Shown here: in pieces, positions 27,603-35,175 of the stretch
Numbering within the stretch: position 1 is the first letter of the stretch
Layout: each line of letters opens with the position of its first letter
From: Bacillus solitudinis
GTDB lineage: Bacteria; Bacillota; Bacilli; Bacillales; Bacillaceae_D
Reading direction: 5' to 3'
Length of the DNA stretch: 64,000 bases
NCBI RefSeq assembly: GCF_002797395.1
Contig: NZ_KZ454943.1
Coordinates: 1,910,308-1,974,307, forward strand
Position numbers and translations under genes: made by a program
The notes under the pieces: generated by a model
What the model was told of the DNA's origin: nothing
The model's input: the letters and a program-made list of their open reading frames with translations, nothing else
Database searches by the model: none

Positions 27603-28298
27603 TTAGATGTCTTTTAAATAAAAAGCGATGTATTTCTTGTTTTTTACATGATCCCACATTATATAAACATCCTCTACTGAGCGGGAAAATACTTTCTCAA
27701 AACTGTCTTTATACTTTAAATAATGTAATTTCAGCCTTTCCGTTCGTTCGGTTAGAATATCAAGACAATTATTTTCATGTAAAATATGTTCAACTTCGGT
27801 CAATACTCCCTCACACTCAATGATGCAAATACTATTATGAACATTAAAGCACTCAATTCTTTCCGGAACTTTATGGAAATTGGTACATAACTGTCCTATT
27901 AATTGTGCCAATCTCTCTTTCATTCTATATTCAACATTTTGTTCAACTTCTATTGAATTTTCTACAAACATTAATAAACCTGTATTCGAATAATAATTCC
28001 AATCTGAAATACATGGTTCAAAGTTTTTGTTCAATAATTTTTCTATTTCAATTTTGAATTCATTAATCACCGCGTGCAAAATCGTTGAACGAAAGGTCTT
28101 TGCTAGCCTTAGTTCATTGTTTTCCATGAGTACTTCCTCAGCTGGTGTCATAAAATGGCGAATATGAACTAGTAAATAATGCCCTTGTAGAAACGTAAAA
28201 CAGGTTTCCGGACCTTTACCAAAGTTTCTTTTTATAATTTTACTTAAATAACTGCTCAAATACGTTAAATTTTCTTGTCGCGTCTTATTCATTTCCAT
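27603..28298 (-). CDS. Tandem MpsC/DUF2294-like protein
   Basis: The preferred ATG at 28298 follows GGGGGA at ten bases, giving 231 residues. Two halves look homologous. The first has NFGKGPETCFTFLQGHYLLV, RHFMTPAEEVLMENNELRL and a TFRSTI segment, the DUF2294 pattern. The second (from about residue 120) has NFHKVPERIECFNVHNSICI, EGVLTEVEHILHENNC and LDILTERTERLK in the same order. DUF2294 is named for MpsC of the Na+-translocating/bicarbonate-linked MpsABC system, but neither mpsA nor mpsB is adjacent. No membrane segment or signal peptide is present. Function unknown. Confidence 0.7.
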   Translation of the reverse strand: MEMNKTRQENLTYLSSYLSKIIKRNFGKGPETCFTFLQGHYLLVHIRHFMTPAEEVLMENNELRLAKTFRSTILHAVINEFKIEIEKLLNKNFEPCISDWNYYSNTGLLMFVENSIEVEQNVEYRMKERLAQLIGQLCTNFHKVPERIECFNVHNSICIIECEGVLTEVEHILHENNCLDILTERTERLKLHYLKYKDSFEKVFSRSVEDVYIMWDHVKNKKYIAFYLKDI

Positions 28299-28372
28299 TA
28301 CTAACAAATCCCCCAATTAAGCAGAAGAGTCGGATTAAACCGCTCAGGTATCACGAAATACACTAGACAACA

Positions 28373-28404
28373 AAAAGGCCTAACCTCAAATTGAAGTTAG
28401 GCCA
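28373..28404 (-). terminator. Terminator of the Gfo/Idh gene at 28566
   Basis: GGCCTAACTTCAA/TTGAGGTTAGGCC on the minus strand is followed by five T. It lies about 160 bases downstream of the oxidoreductase stop. Confidence 0.75.
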
Positions 28405-28565
28405 TGGATAGACTTCTATAATATCGTTCTTCCATTTACCATATACATGATAGATTTAATTGTAACAAATCACCTACAAAATACACTATTAATGACAGCT
28501 AGACATTAATCATCTTTATTATACCACAATCATTCAGCTGAAACAAACTGAATGTCTTCTGTTTT

Positions 28566-29537
28566 TTAGCACTTTATTAATATACCTTTTTGCGCAGATT
28601 CTATTGCAGCAGTCGTTACCCTCTGTGTCATTAACGCATCTTGATAATTTGATAAAATCCGGGACGTATCCCCTGTTCGAATAGCATGAATAAAGGCTTC
28701 GTTTTCAATTTCATAAGGGTTTGATATATCATCAATATCAGTCTGATTTCCATCACGATTCACTTTTATGCCGTTCGGTTCCCAATCCATTATTCCTGCA
28801 TCCGTGTAAACCGATAAACCAATTCTTGACACACCATTGGGAAGTATACATGTATTTGAAAGATTTGCAATTACACCACTCTTTAAGCCCAGGGTAACGG
28901 TTCCAATATCCGCTACCGTTGTATCCTCTACCTTTTTTTGCATAATCTGCTGGCCAAATGTTGCATACACTGTGTCAATTTCACCACCAAGAAACCGAAG
29001 TAAATCGACAATGTGGGTCGTTTGCTCATTAAATTGTCCACCAGAACCTTGTTGATTTCTCCACCAAGGAACCATCGGCATTGCACCCATCCACTGTCCT
29101 AGGATCATTCCAATATTTTGATTTGCAAGTAACTTTTTTAGATGTTGAATTGAATCCTTATAACGAAAGTGATAGCCTACAGCGGTCATGACTTGGGTTT
29201 TTTTCAATTTTTCAAAAATCTGACTCGGTAAATCAAGGTTTAACCCAATTGGTTTCTCGACAAAAAACGGAATCCCTCTCTCAATTAACTGGGCTTCAAT
29301 TTCCCCGTGAGCCATGGGCGGAACACAAATATAGACCGCATCTAACTTTATTCCATCGAGCATGTCTGTTATCTGATCATAAGCCTTTGCTCCGTGGAAC
29401 TCAGCCGCCATTCTCCCAGCCTTTTCTTTACTCGTTCCACAAAAAGCTGACATTCGGACTCCATCCATCTCCGAAAGAATTCCTGCATGAAGTTGACTAA
29501 ACCCTCCGGTTCCAATAATGCCAATTTCCAGTGCCAT
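28566..29537 (-). CDS. Gfo/Idh/MocA family NAD(P)-dependent oxidoreductase
   Basis: Start at the ATG preceded by AAAGGAGTG, giving 323 residues. The N-terminal Rossmann domain begins LEIGIIGTGGFSQLHAGIL, and the catalytic Lys is in VEKPIGLNLD (EKP motif). The C-terminal alpha/beta domain shows FNEQTTHIVDLLRFLGGE, with the His that is active in inositol and sugar dehydrogenases. Members oxidise or epimerise sugar or inositol derivatives; the substrate cannot be named. Monocistronic with its own terminator. A second, more distant member lies at 33577-34578. Confidence 0.85.
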   Translation of the reverse strand: MALEIGIIGTGGFSQLHAGILSEMDGVRMSAFCGTSKEKAGRMAAEFHGAKAYDQITDMLDGIKLDAVYICVPPMAHGEIEAQLIERGIPFFVEKPIGLNLDLPSQIFEKLKKTQVMTAVGYHFRYKDSIQHLKKLLANQNIGMILGQWMGAMPMVPWWRNQQGSGGQFNEQTTHIVDLLRFLGGEIDTVYATFGQQIMQKKVEDTTVADIGTVTLGLKSGVIANLSNTCILPNGVSRIGLSVYTDAGIMDWEPNGIKVNRDGNQTDIDDISNPYEIENEAFIHAIRTGDTSRILSNYQDALMTQRVTTAAIESAQKGILIKC

Positions 29538-29780
29538 TGCCTTCACTCCTTTCCCTATATTTTAGGCTAAATTATTACTAAATGACAGATATTCTTTATG
29601 TCTTAATTTCACGATCGACTAAAACCTATATATATTTACAAAAAATTGGATTTTTTTATTTTTTAGAAGGAATCTGCCAGGTTTTGTAGAATTAAGTTAT
29701 TTAAGAGTAGACATTAACTCCACAAGTCTTCTCTATGGCACAGAAACATTACTTCATTCCAATAGGAGTGTAACACTTCA

Positions 29781-30581
29781 ATGAATATCTCATCCATTAA
29801 AAAATGGTTTCAAACTAAAAAACCAAAGAATAATAAAATACAAAAGCCTGAAGAAAAGATTTCAGAAGATCACACTGATACAGAGCAATCTGAAGATTAT
29901 CATGCAGTTATAGGAAGAATGGCTGCATTTTTCGCCCATGAAATTCGTAATCCCTTAACATCAATTATTGGGTTTACTCAATTTATGGAGCAAGATCCAT
30001 CTATTAAGTCAAACCCTAATATGGCTCACTATACCTCAATAATTCGAGAAGAATCAATAAGAATGGAATCTTTAATACAAGAACTTCTAAGTCTCTCAAA
30101 ATCCCATCTAAATCAAGATAATCTATCTATCATTGATGTTAAACATTGCATTGACAAGATCGTTACCATTTATTCCATGCAAACGGTAAATAATTCAGTT
30201 GCATTTCGCACCGATTTATTGGATGATATTTACATAACTGGTAACTCCGGTAGATTTGAGCGTCTATTAATTAATCTCGTAAAAAATGCTGTAGAAGCAA
30301 TTAAAGAAAATGGGTCAATTGATATTCGGGTAACAAAGGAAAGTAAAAATATCATTATAACAATTGTTGATAGTGGACCCGGCCTTTCCCACGAACAGCT
30401 TGAACAGATTTTCTACCCTTTTTATACAACAAAAGATGAAGGAACGGGGCTCGGACTCCCTATATGCAAAACGATTGTTGAAACGTTAAATGGGACGATG
30501 GATATTCAAAATCATCCAAGTAAAGGAGTTCAAGTCAAATTGAAACTCCCTCAAAGTCAGCATTCCTCATACAAAAGATAA
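29781..30581 (+). CDS. Soluble sensor histidine kinase of the agr-like locus (Kin-type)
   Basis: 266 residues with no membrane helix and no PAS domain. A charged 40-residue N-terminus leads to HisKA with phospho-accepting His-53 in HEIRNPLTSIIGFTQFM. The HATPase_c domain follows, with N-box LLINLVKNAVEAI, G1 DSGPGLS, F-box FYPFYTTK and G2 EGTGLGLPIC. The H-box is of the sporulation-kinase (KinA-E) type that phosphorylates Spo0F, not the AgrC type. It is followed 32 bases later by a membrane sensor, then agrB and agrD homologues on the same strand, so it is probably the catalytic partner of the sensor. No response regulator follows. TTTGTAGAA at 29693 resembles a Spo0A box with one mismatch. 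Confidence 0.88.
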   Translation: MNISSIKKWFQTKKPKNNKIQKPEEKISEDHTDTEQSEDYHAVIGRMAAFFAHEIRNPLTSIIGFTQFMEQDPSIKSNPNMAHYTSIIREESIRMESLIQELLSLSKSHLNQDNLSIIDVKHCIDKIVTIYSMQTVNNSVAFRTDLLDDIYITGNSGRFERLLINLVKNAVEAIKENGSIDIRVTKESKNIIITIVDSGPGLSHEQLEQIFYPFYTTKDEGTGLGLPICKTIVETLNGTMDIQNHPSKGVQVKLKLPQSQHSSYKR

Positions 30582-30613
30582 TCAATTGCAATCGGAGTAA
30601 GGAGTTACTGGAT

Positions 30614-31879
30614 ATGAACCACTTATCAATGTTTCTATTATCAACAATTGAATGGGTTGCTCTTTTATCCTTTCCAATTGTTTTGCTCGGCTACTTATAT
30701 CGGCGCTACCTAAAAATAATTCTGCTCATAGCTGTAACTATGAGTATATTGTCGATATTATTTCGGTTAACAGGGTTACCTATATCGCTGATAATCTTTA
30801 TTCAAATCCTATTACTCTTTTTCTTTATTTATTTGCTTTTTAAGTTTAATTATCTTGAATCACTCGTTTTTACGAGTATTGGATATGGTTTTTATTCCCT
30901 AACTCAGCTTTTATATATAGAAACTGTTACAACATTATCAGCTTATAGCTATTTTGATTTGTTTTTTTCAATCCCAGCGACAATTGCCCAACTTATTACA
31001 GCGGCTTCTATTTTTGTCCTCTGTTATGTCATTGCCAAGTACGATTACAACTTGTTAGAGCTTCGTCATTATATTAAAACAAAACAATCTAATAAGAAAA
31101 TCAAAATGATTATTATAGTAAATTCACTGTTAATCTTCGTTTTTATCTGTTTGGCAATGATTGCACTATTCTCTCAGGGATTGGATTCAAAGCCAAGTTT
31201 TGTCTTAGCCTGTATCGTTACTCTCTTTGTCATACTTAGCATCTATCTTATTTTGCACACACAATTTCAACAGAAACGCTTAATAGAGGCAAAGAAGTTT
31301 TATCTTGATCAAGAGCAACAAACTGCTGCAATTGTAGAAAAGCTAAACGCAGATTATACGCGGCATTTTCTTGCAATTAACAAACTTTATGAGCGAGGAT
31401 CCTATCCTTTGATTAAAGAGTATATTGATTTACATACATTAAGTCGCAGTAAACCCAGTTTTCCGGGGACTTCCAACTTACATGCAAACGTAACTATACT
31501 TGATGATTTACTTTATGCGTTCATAATTAATAAGCGTAAACTTGCAAGTCTTATGGGGATAACCATTGATGTAACAGCCGAAATAACAAATAAGACACCT
31601 TCAACATTACAACAAATACGATATCTAAGCACCATCTTTGATGATTTAATCTTCACTCTTTCTCAAGCACCTGATACTGTTGACAAACATATTTGCTTTC
31701 ATGTGCAAGTTACTGACTATAAAATAATCTTTGATATTTCAAGTTCCCTTAAACTAGATGAGAGGCACAATACCCATTCAAAACTATTTGATGCCCTTCT
31801 TCAATTTAGAAATAATAATGCCGTTGTTGATATTCAATTAAAACCTGTAAAGCTATTAATCTCCTGTTCATTAACATAG
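30614..31879 (+). CDS. AgrC-like membrane sensor with degenerate ATPase domain
   Basis: 421 residues. The N-terminal 215 residues have about six to seven membrane helices, as in AgrC. A linker then leads to a Spo0B/AgrC-like helical hairpin containing RHFLAINKLYERGSYPLIKEYIDL, with His-251 at the phospho-acceptor position; the DF and NHL residues usual after it are absent. The expected ATPase region has no GNLLDNAIEA-type N-box (the aligned stretch reads STIFDDLIFTLSQAP) and no glycine-rich G boxes. It appears to be a pseudokinase receptor. Start AAGGAGTTACTGGAT-ATG. It probably detects the locus's own peptide and acts through the kinase encoded upstream. Confidence 0.7.
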   Translation: MNHLSMFLLSTIEWVALLSFPIVLLGYLYRRYLKIILLIAVTMSILSILFRLTGLPISLIIFIQILLLFFFIYLLFKFNYLESLVFTSIGYGFYSLTQLLYIETVTTLSAYSYFDLFFSIPATIAQLITAASIFVLCYVIAKYDYNLLELRHYIKTKQSNKKIKMIIIVNSLLIFVFICLAMIALFSQGLDSKPSFVLACIVTLFVILSIYLILHTQFQQKRLIEAKKFYLDQEQQTAAIVEKLNADYTRHFLAINKLYERGSYPLIKEYIDLHTLSRSKPSFPGTSNLHANVTILDDLLYAFIINKRKLASLMGITIDVTAEITNKTPSTLQQIRYLSTIFDDLIFTLSQAPDTVDKHICFHVQVTDYKIIFDISSSLKLDERHNTHSKLFDALLQFRNNNAVVDIQLKPVKLLISCSLT

Positions 31880-31889
31880 AGGTGATTTT

Positions 31890-32480
31890 ATGTTCGAAAG
31901 ATGGGCCCTTGTCTTTGCAGATTTCATAAAAAAAGCAAACCCAGACGAAACAGAGCCACATGATGTACTCGTCTTCGGGTTTACTATCCTGTTCAACCTT
32001 CTTTTTACTTTCACTTTAATTATTATGTCTGGTTGGCTTCTTGATATTCCATTTTTGACCCTTCAAGTTGCCTTCTCATTCATGCTTCTTCGCATCCTCA
32101 CAGGTGGAGCACATCTCGAACATTCGCTCGCTTGTTCACTAACCAGTTTTTCCTTGTTGTTTGTTTTTGTATGGTTACCTGTCTCTAACATTCTAATCAC
32201 TATTTATATAACTATCATCTTGATTAACCTATTATGCTTCGCCCCTTACTACGAAACTCATCAAGTGAAGCATTCAGCCAAGTGGGAACGAAAAAAGAAA
32301 CTGGTTGCTCTTTTATGGGTTCTTATATCCTTGGTCATCTACTTCCTATATGACCAAACTGGCCTTGTCATTGGAGCATTGCTTCAAGCTTTATTATTGA
32401 CACCCGCTGGTATTAAGCTTACCCATAAATTAAATACATTTTCTAGTAAAGGAGGTGAAATCCATGAAAAAAACAGCTAA
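31890..32480 (+). CDS. agrB: AgrB-like accessory gene regulator peptidase
   Basis: This 196-residue polytopic membrane protein has the AgrB signature RILTGGAHLEHSLACSLTSF, in which His-75 and Cys-82 match the catalytic His/Cys pair that cleaves and cyclises AgrD. About five membrane helices follow. It starts 11 bases after the sensor gene stop with AGAGGTGATTTT as ribosome binding site. Its 3' end overlaps the small peptide gene by 17 bases and encodes that gene's ribosome binding site (AAAGGAGGTG). Together these define a peptide quorum-sensing export and maturation unit. Confidence 0.9.
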   Translation: MFERWALVFADFIKKANPDETEPHDVLVFGFTILFNLLFTFTLIIMSGWLLDIPFLTLQVAFSFMLLRILTGGAHLEHSLACSLTSFSLLFVFVWLPVSNILITIYITIILINLLCFAPYYETHQVKHSAKWERKKKLVALLWVLISLVIYFLYDQTGLVIGALLQALLLTPAGIKLTHKLNTFSSKGGEIHEKNS

Positions 32481-32586
32481 AGCATTGTCAAAAGTGACAG
32501 CTGGTATCTCTACTGTCTTTGTAAACGCATCTAGCCCACTGATTCACGCACCTAACGTACCAGAAAGCTTAAAGAAGGCGAAATAA
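32464..32586 (+). CDS. agrD: AgrD-like cyclic autoinducer precursor peptide with Ser in place of Cys
   Basis: 40 codons, too short for usual ORF callers. An amphipathic basic N-terminus (MKKTAKALSKVTAGISTVFV) is followed by NASSPLI, then HAPNVPESLKKAK. The tail aligns with the AgrD recognition segment (xxPxVPEEL-type). That places a five-residue ring at S-S-P-L-I, where classical AgrD has Cys, and there is no Cys anywhere. A serine lactone, as in Enterococcus GBAP and the S. intermedius group AIPs, is therefore predicted. The start overlaps the agrB end and has a perfect AAAGGAGGTG seven bases upstream. Confidence 0.8.
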   Translation: MKKTAKALSKVTAGISTVFVNASSPLIHAPNVPESLKKAK

Positions 32587-32595
32587 CCCTTTGAC

Positions 32596-32627
32596 GAAAC
32601 TCTCTCACTCCACTGAGAGAGTTTCTG
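32596..32627 (+). terminator. Terminator of the agr-like operon
   Basis: The perfect stem GAAACTCTCTCA/TGAGAGAGTTTC has a six-base loop and lies ten bases after the agrD stop. The T-tract is short. Confidence 0.7.
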
Positions 32628-32738
32628 CTATGCAATAGCTGTTTTTAACTATAATATTCTACTACCGTAAAAGTATACCAATAGTGATAATGAAGAACAA
32701 GCTAGTGGCGGAATTTATCAGTTTTTGTCAGCATTCTT

Positions 32739-33380
32739 TTAAAGCAAACACCATTGGAGCGACTGCTTAACTAAATTTATTGTTTCTGGATGAAACAATC
32801 CTTCTTTTTGATGTGCAGGAGTAAGGCAGCATACTCGCCCTTTACCAAAGGAGTGAGCCCATCCAGCTACTGAAGTTCCATCCTTGGATGTAGAATGAAG
32901 AAATACATTTGTTTCTTTAGCGTCACACGATACCATATAATGTTCATCAATAATTTCATAGCTGACCTTTTCATTAAGTATTGGATTTCTATTCTCTGAA
33001 AGGTAGGTCACTTTCGACAATTCTGGATGATACTCAAACTTCCCCCGAAGCATATTGACATAGCTTGCGACTTCATACGAGGCTAAACCTGAATGCCATG
33101 CTAACCATGCTCCCCCTTGATTCACATAATTACTAATTGCCATTGCTATCTGATCGTCCATCCAAACCTCTTTATTCCCCGAGATGTCAGGGTGGATCTT
33201 ATTTAATTTAAATAGAATGACAGCATCCGGTTTACTACCTAGCTGTTCAACTAATTCATCTGTCGTGATGTATTCAACAATAACACCCTCCATTAACCCC
33301 GTCACCAATCCAAGGACCTCCTGACAAAGAGCCTCATCATGATAGTAGTCACCAGCTAATGCAACAATCCTCTTCGACAC
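32739..33380 (-). CDS. ThuA-like (class I amidotransferase fold) protein
   Basis: About 213 residues starting at GTG after GGAG. The pattern RIVALAGDYYHDEALCQEVL, AVILFKLNK, then GGAWLAWHSGLASY in the place of the nucleophile elbow and HPELSKVTYL resembles the ThuA/trehalose-utilisation glutamine-amidotransferase-like family. A late FGKGRVCCLTPAH block supports this. ThuA proteins help oxidise disaccharide derivatives, usually beside Gfo/Idh dehydrogenases. Here it follows such a dehydrogenase and a ureidoglycolate-lyase-like gene on the same strand, which supports a catabolic role. Activity unproven. Confidence 0.72.
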   Translation of the reverse strand: MSKRIVALAGDYYHDEALCQEVLGLVTGLMEGVIVEYITTDELVEQLGSKPDAVILFKLNKIHPDISGNKEVWMDDQIAMAISNYVNQGGAWLAWHSGLASYEVASYVNMLRGKFEYHPELSKVTYLSENRNPILNEKVSYEIIDEHYMVSCDAKETNVFLHSTSKDGTSVAGWAHSFGKGRVCCLTPAHQKEGLFHPETINLVKQSLQWCLL

Positions 33381-33516
33381 ACGTAGCAACTCCTTTCCTT
33401 TCTACTTTTTGACCTATTCTTTAGGTTCACTATCATCAGGGTACATTAAATTGGAAGGAACAACGAGCCGTTTAATATGCGTATCCTTCTCGCTTCCCTA
33501 ATCGTCCTGACGCTTA

Positions 33517-33560
33517 GAGGCTCCTGAAAAAGGTTTGGGTTTACCTTTTTCAGGAGCCTC
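33517..33560. terminator. 18-bp perfect stem hairpin between ThuA and Gfo/Idh genes
   Basis: GAGGCTCCTGAAAAAGGT and its exact complement are separated by eight bases. No long T-run follows on the minus strand, so it may attenuate or stabilise the cluster transcript rather than end it. Confidence 0.55.
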
Positions 33561-33576
33561 TTATAATTTTTCATAC

Positions 33577-34578
33577 CTATCTTTCGTTACTTGGCACGAT
33601 ACGTAATGGTTCACCTGACTTTTTATAAATATCAGTAATAAGCTCTGTCGCCACTTTTGCGGCTTCTCCGTTTACGAATGGCTGGGTCCCCGTCTGGATA
33701 GAACGAACAAAGTCTACAGCTAGCTTTTCAAATAATACTTCATTTTCCGATAATGACTTATCAAAGGATGGAAGCTCCATTCCCTCTACTTCAAACGTTG
33801 TTATTTCTTGATAATTAGCTGCAATGGATCCTTTTGTACCTGAGATTTCTATTCCCTCATTCTTTAAAGAAATACTGGCAGTAGACGCTTCAATCATTCC
33901 AACAGCACCGTTTTGATATTGTATTATTGCGTATCCGTGATCTTCTGTCTCAATATCATGGTAGACTTGAAATCTTTTTGCAGCTAATACTTCTTTATAA
34001 CCATCACATAACCACTGTGCTAAATCCACAATATGACTTCCTTGTTGAAGAAATGGGCCACCCCCATCTAAAGCATTCGTTCCATGCCAAGACTGATAAT
34101 ACTCTTTATCTCGAAAATGCTTTATCGTTACATCCATAACCATTATTCTTCCTAGTTTTCCAGCAGCGATTATATCTTTTATAAATAAAAGATGATTAAT
34201 AAATCGTCGCATATAGGAAACCGCCAGAATGACCTTATTATCCTTACAGACTTGGATCATCTCATCCTGCTTTTCCGGGGAAATATCTAGTGGCTTTTCA
34301 CACAAACAATGTAAACCTAATTTTGCTGCTGTCATGACACCTTCATAGTGCAGTGCATTCGGAGTACAGATAACTGCCGCGGTTGCCTTCGACTGTCTTA
34401 CTACTTCCTTAATATCCGTACCAAATGTCTTAATATTGTGTTCATATGCATACGCTTTCACTTTTTCGAGATTCCTACCGACTACCCCGACAATTTCAGC
34501 CTCTTGGTTCATTTTAAATGCTCTAATGTACTGCTTGCTTATACCTCCATGCCCAATTAATAGTAGTCTTTGTCTCAT
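33577..34578 (-). CDS. Gfo/Idh/MocA family oxidoreductase (catabolic cluster)
   Basis: About 333 residues from the ATG at 34578 (RBS GAGAGG). The N-terminal Rossmann motif is LLLIGHGGISKQYIRAF, the catalytic EKP motif is LCEKPLDISPEKQ, and GGPFLQQGSHIVDLAQWLCDG carries the conserved His of the C-terminal domain. It lies between a ureidoglycolate-lyase-like gene (52 bases upstream) and a ThuA-like gene, probably one transcript. The substrate is likely a sugar- or acid-type hydroxy compound and is not determinable from sequence. It is clearly distinct from the oxidoreductase at 28566. Confidence 0.85.
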   Translation of the reverse strand: MRQRLLLIGHGGISKQYIRAFKMNQEAEIVGVVGRNLEKVKAYAYEHNIKTFGTDIKEVVRQSKATAAVICTPNALHYEGVMTAAKLGLHCLCEKPLDISPEKQDEMIQVCKDNKVILAVSYMRRFINHLLFIKDIIAAGKLGRIMVMDVTIKHFRDKEYYQSWHGTNALDGGGPFLQQGSHIVDLAQWLCDGYKEVLAAKRFQVYHDIETEDHGYAIIQYQNGAVGMIEASTASISLKNEGIEISGTKGSIAANYQEITTFEVEGMELPSFDKSLSENEVLFEKLAVDFVRSIQTGTQPFVNGEAAKVATELITDIYKKSGEPLRIVPSNER

Positions 34579-34629
34579 CAGAAGACCCATCCTCTCTTTT
34601 TTACATCTCTTTTCCACGAGTTTCGTTTC

Positions 34630-35064
34630 TTAAACTTGAATTAATCCAATAGAAACAGGTTGGTCTAACGTATGATGCAGTGACTCGATATTGCTCGCAT
34701 TCTCCGTAATCTTTAGCTCCGCAATCTCAGAGAGAGCTAACGTTGCATGCCAAACATATTTATGTAAGCAAATTGGTTTATCTAAAAGAAAGGCATGAAT
34801 AACCTCTGGTGAGTCTTTTTCTGCAACGATAATAACGGCAATTCCATTCATTGGTTCAAATGACTCTCTTGTATTCGGATGGCTTCCGAGCTTTTTAACA
34901 ATGCCTCGTCCAGACAGGTTTGATACAGCGATTCTCCATCCAGCTACATCTTCTTCCGCTAAAATCACTTGAAAGGTCTCTTTAGATTGACGGTTTACTT
35001 CTATTACGTCCCCAAATGGGGCAAAGCTTTCCTTTGTAATGGTTTTTAATGTTAAATTATTCAT
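34630..35064 (-). CDS. Ureidoglycolate lyase-like protein (AllA family)
   Basis: This 144-residue cupin-fold protein has the family layout: LTKESFAPFGDVIE near the start (here ITKESFAPFGDVIEV), LGSHPNTRESFEPMNG in the metal/substrate region, then VIHAFLLD and KYVWHATLAL. AllA releases urea from ureidoglycolate in allantoin use, but no other purine-catabolism gene is present. Its pairing with a Gfo/Idh enzyme and ThuA suggests that it acts on a related ureido- or hydroxy-acid (inference). First gene of the cluster; no transporter is adjacent. Confidence 0.8.
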   Translation of the reverse strand: MNNLTLKTITKESFAPFGDVIEVNRQSKETFQVILAEEDVAGWRIAVSNLSGRGIVKKLGSHPNTRESFEPMNGIAVIIVAEKDSPEVIHAFLLDKPICLHKYVWHATLALSEIAELKITENASNIESLHHTLDQPVSIGLIQV

Positions 35065-35175
35065 TTGTATCTCCTCCTCAATACATACTTCAGCTTTAGT
35101 TTACTTCTTCTTCAATCACTACTACATTTCCTTCCAAAACAAAAAAGTAAACCGAGGCATATAGAAGTAAAACTA

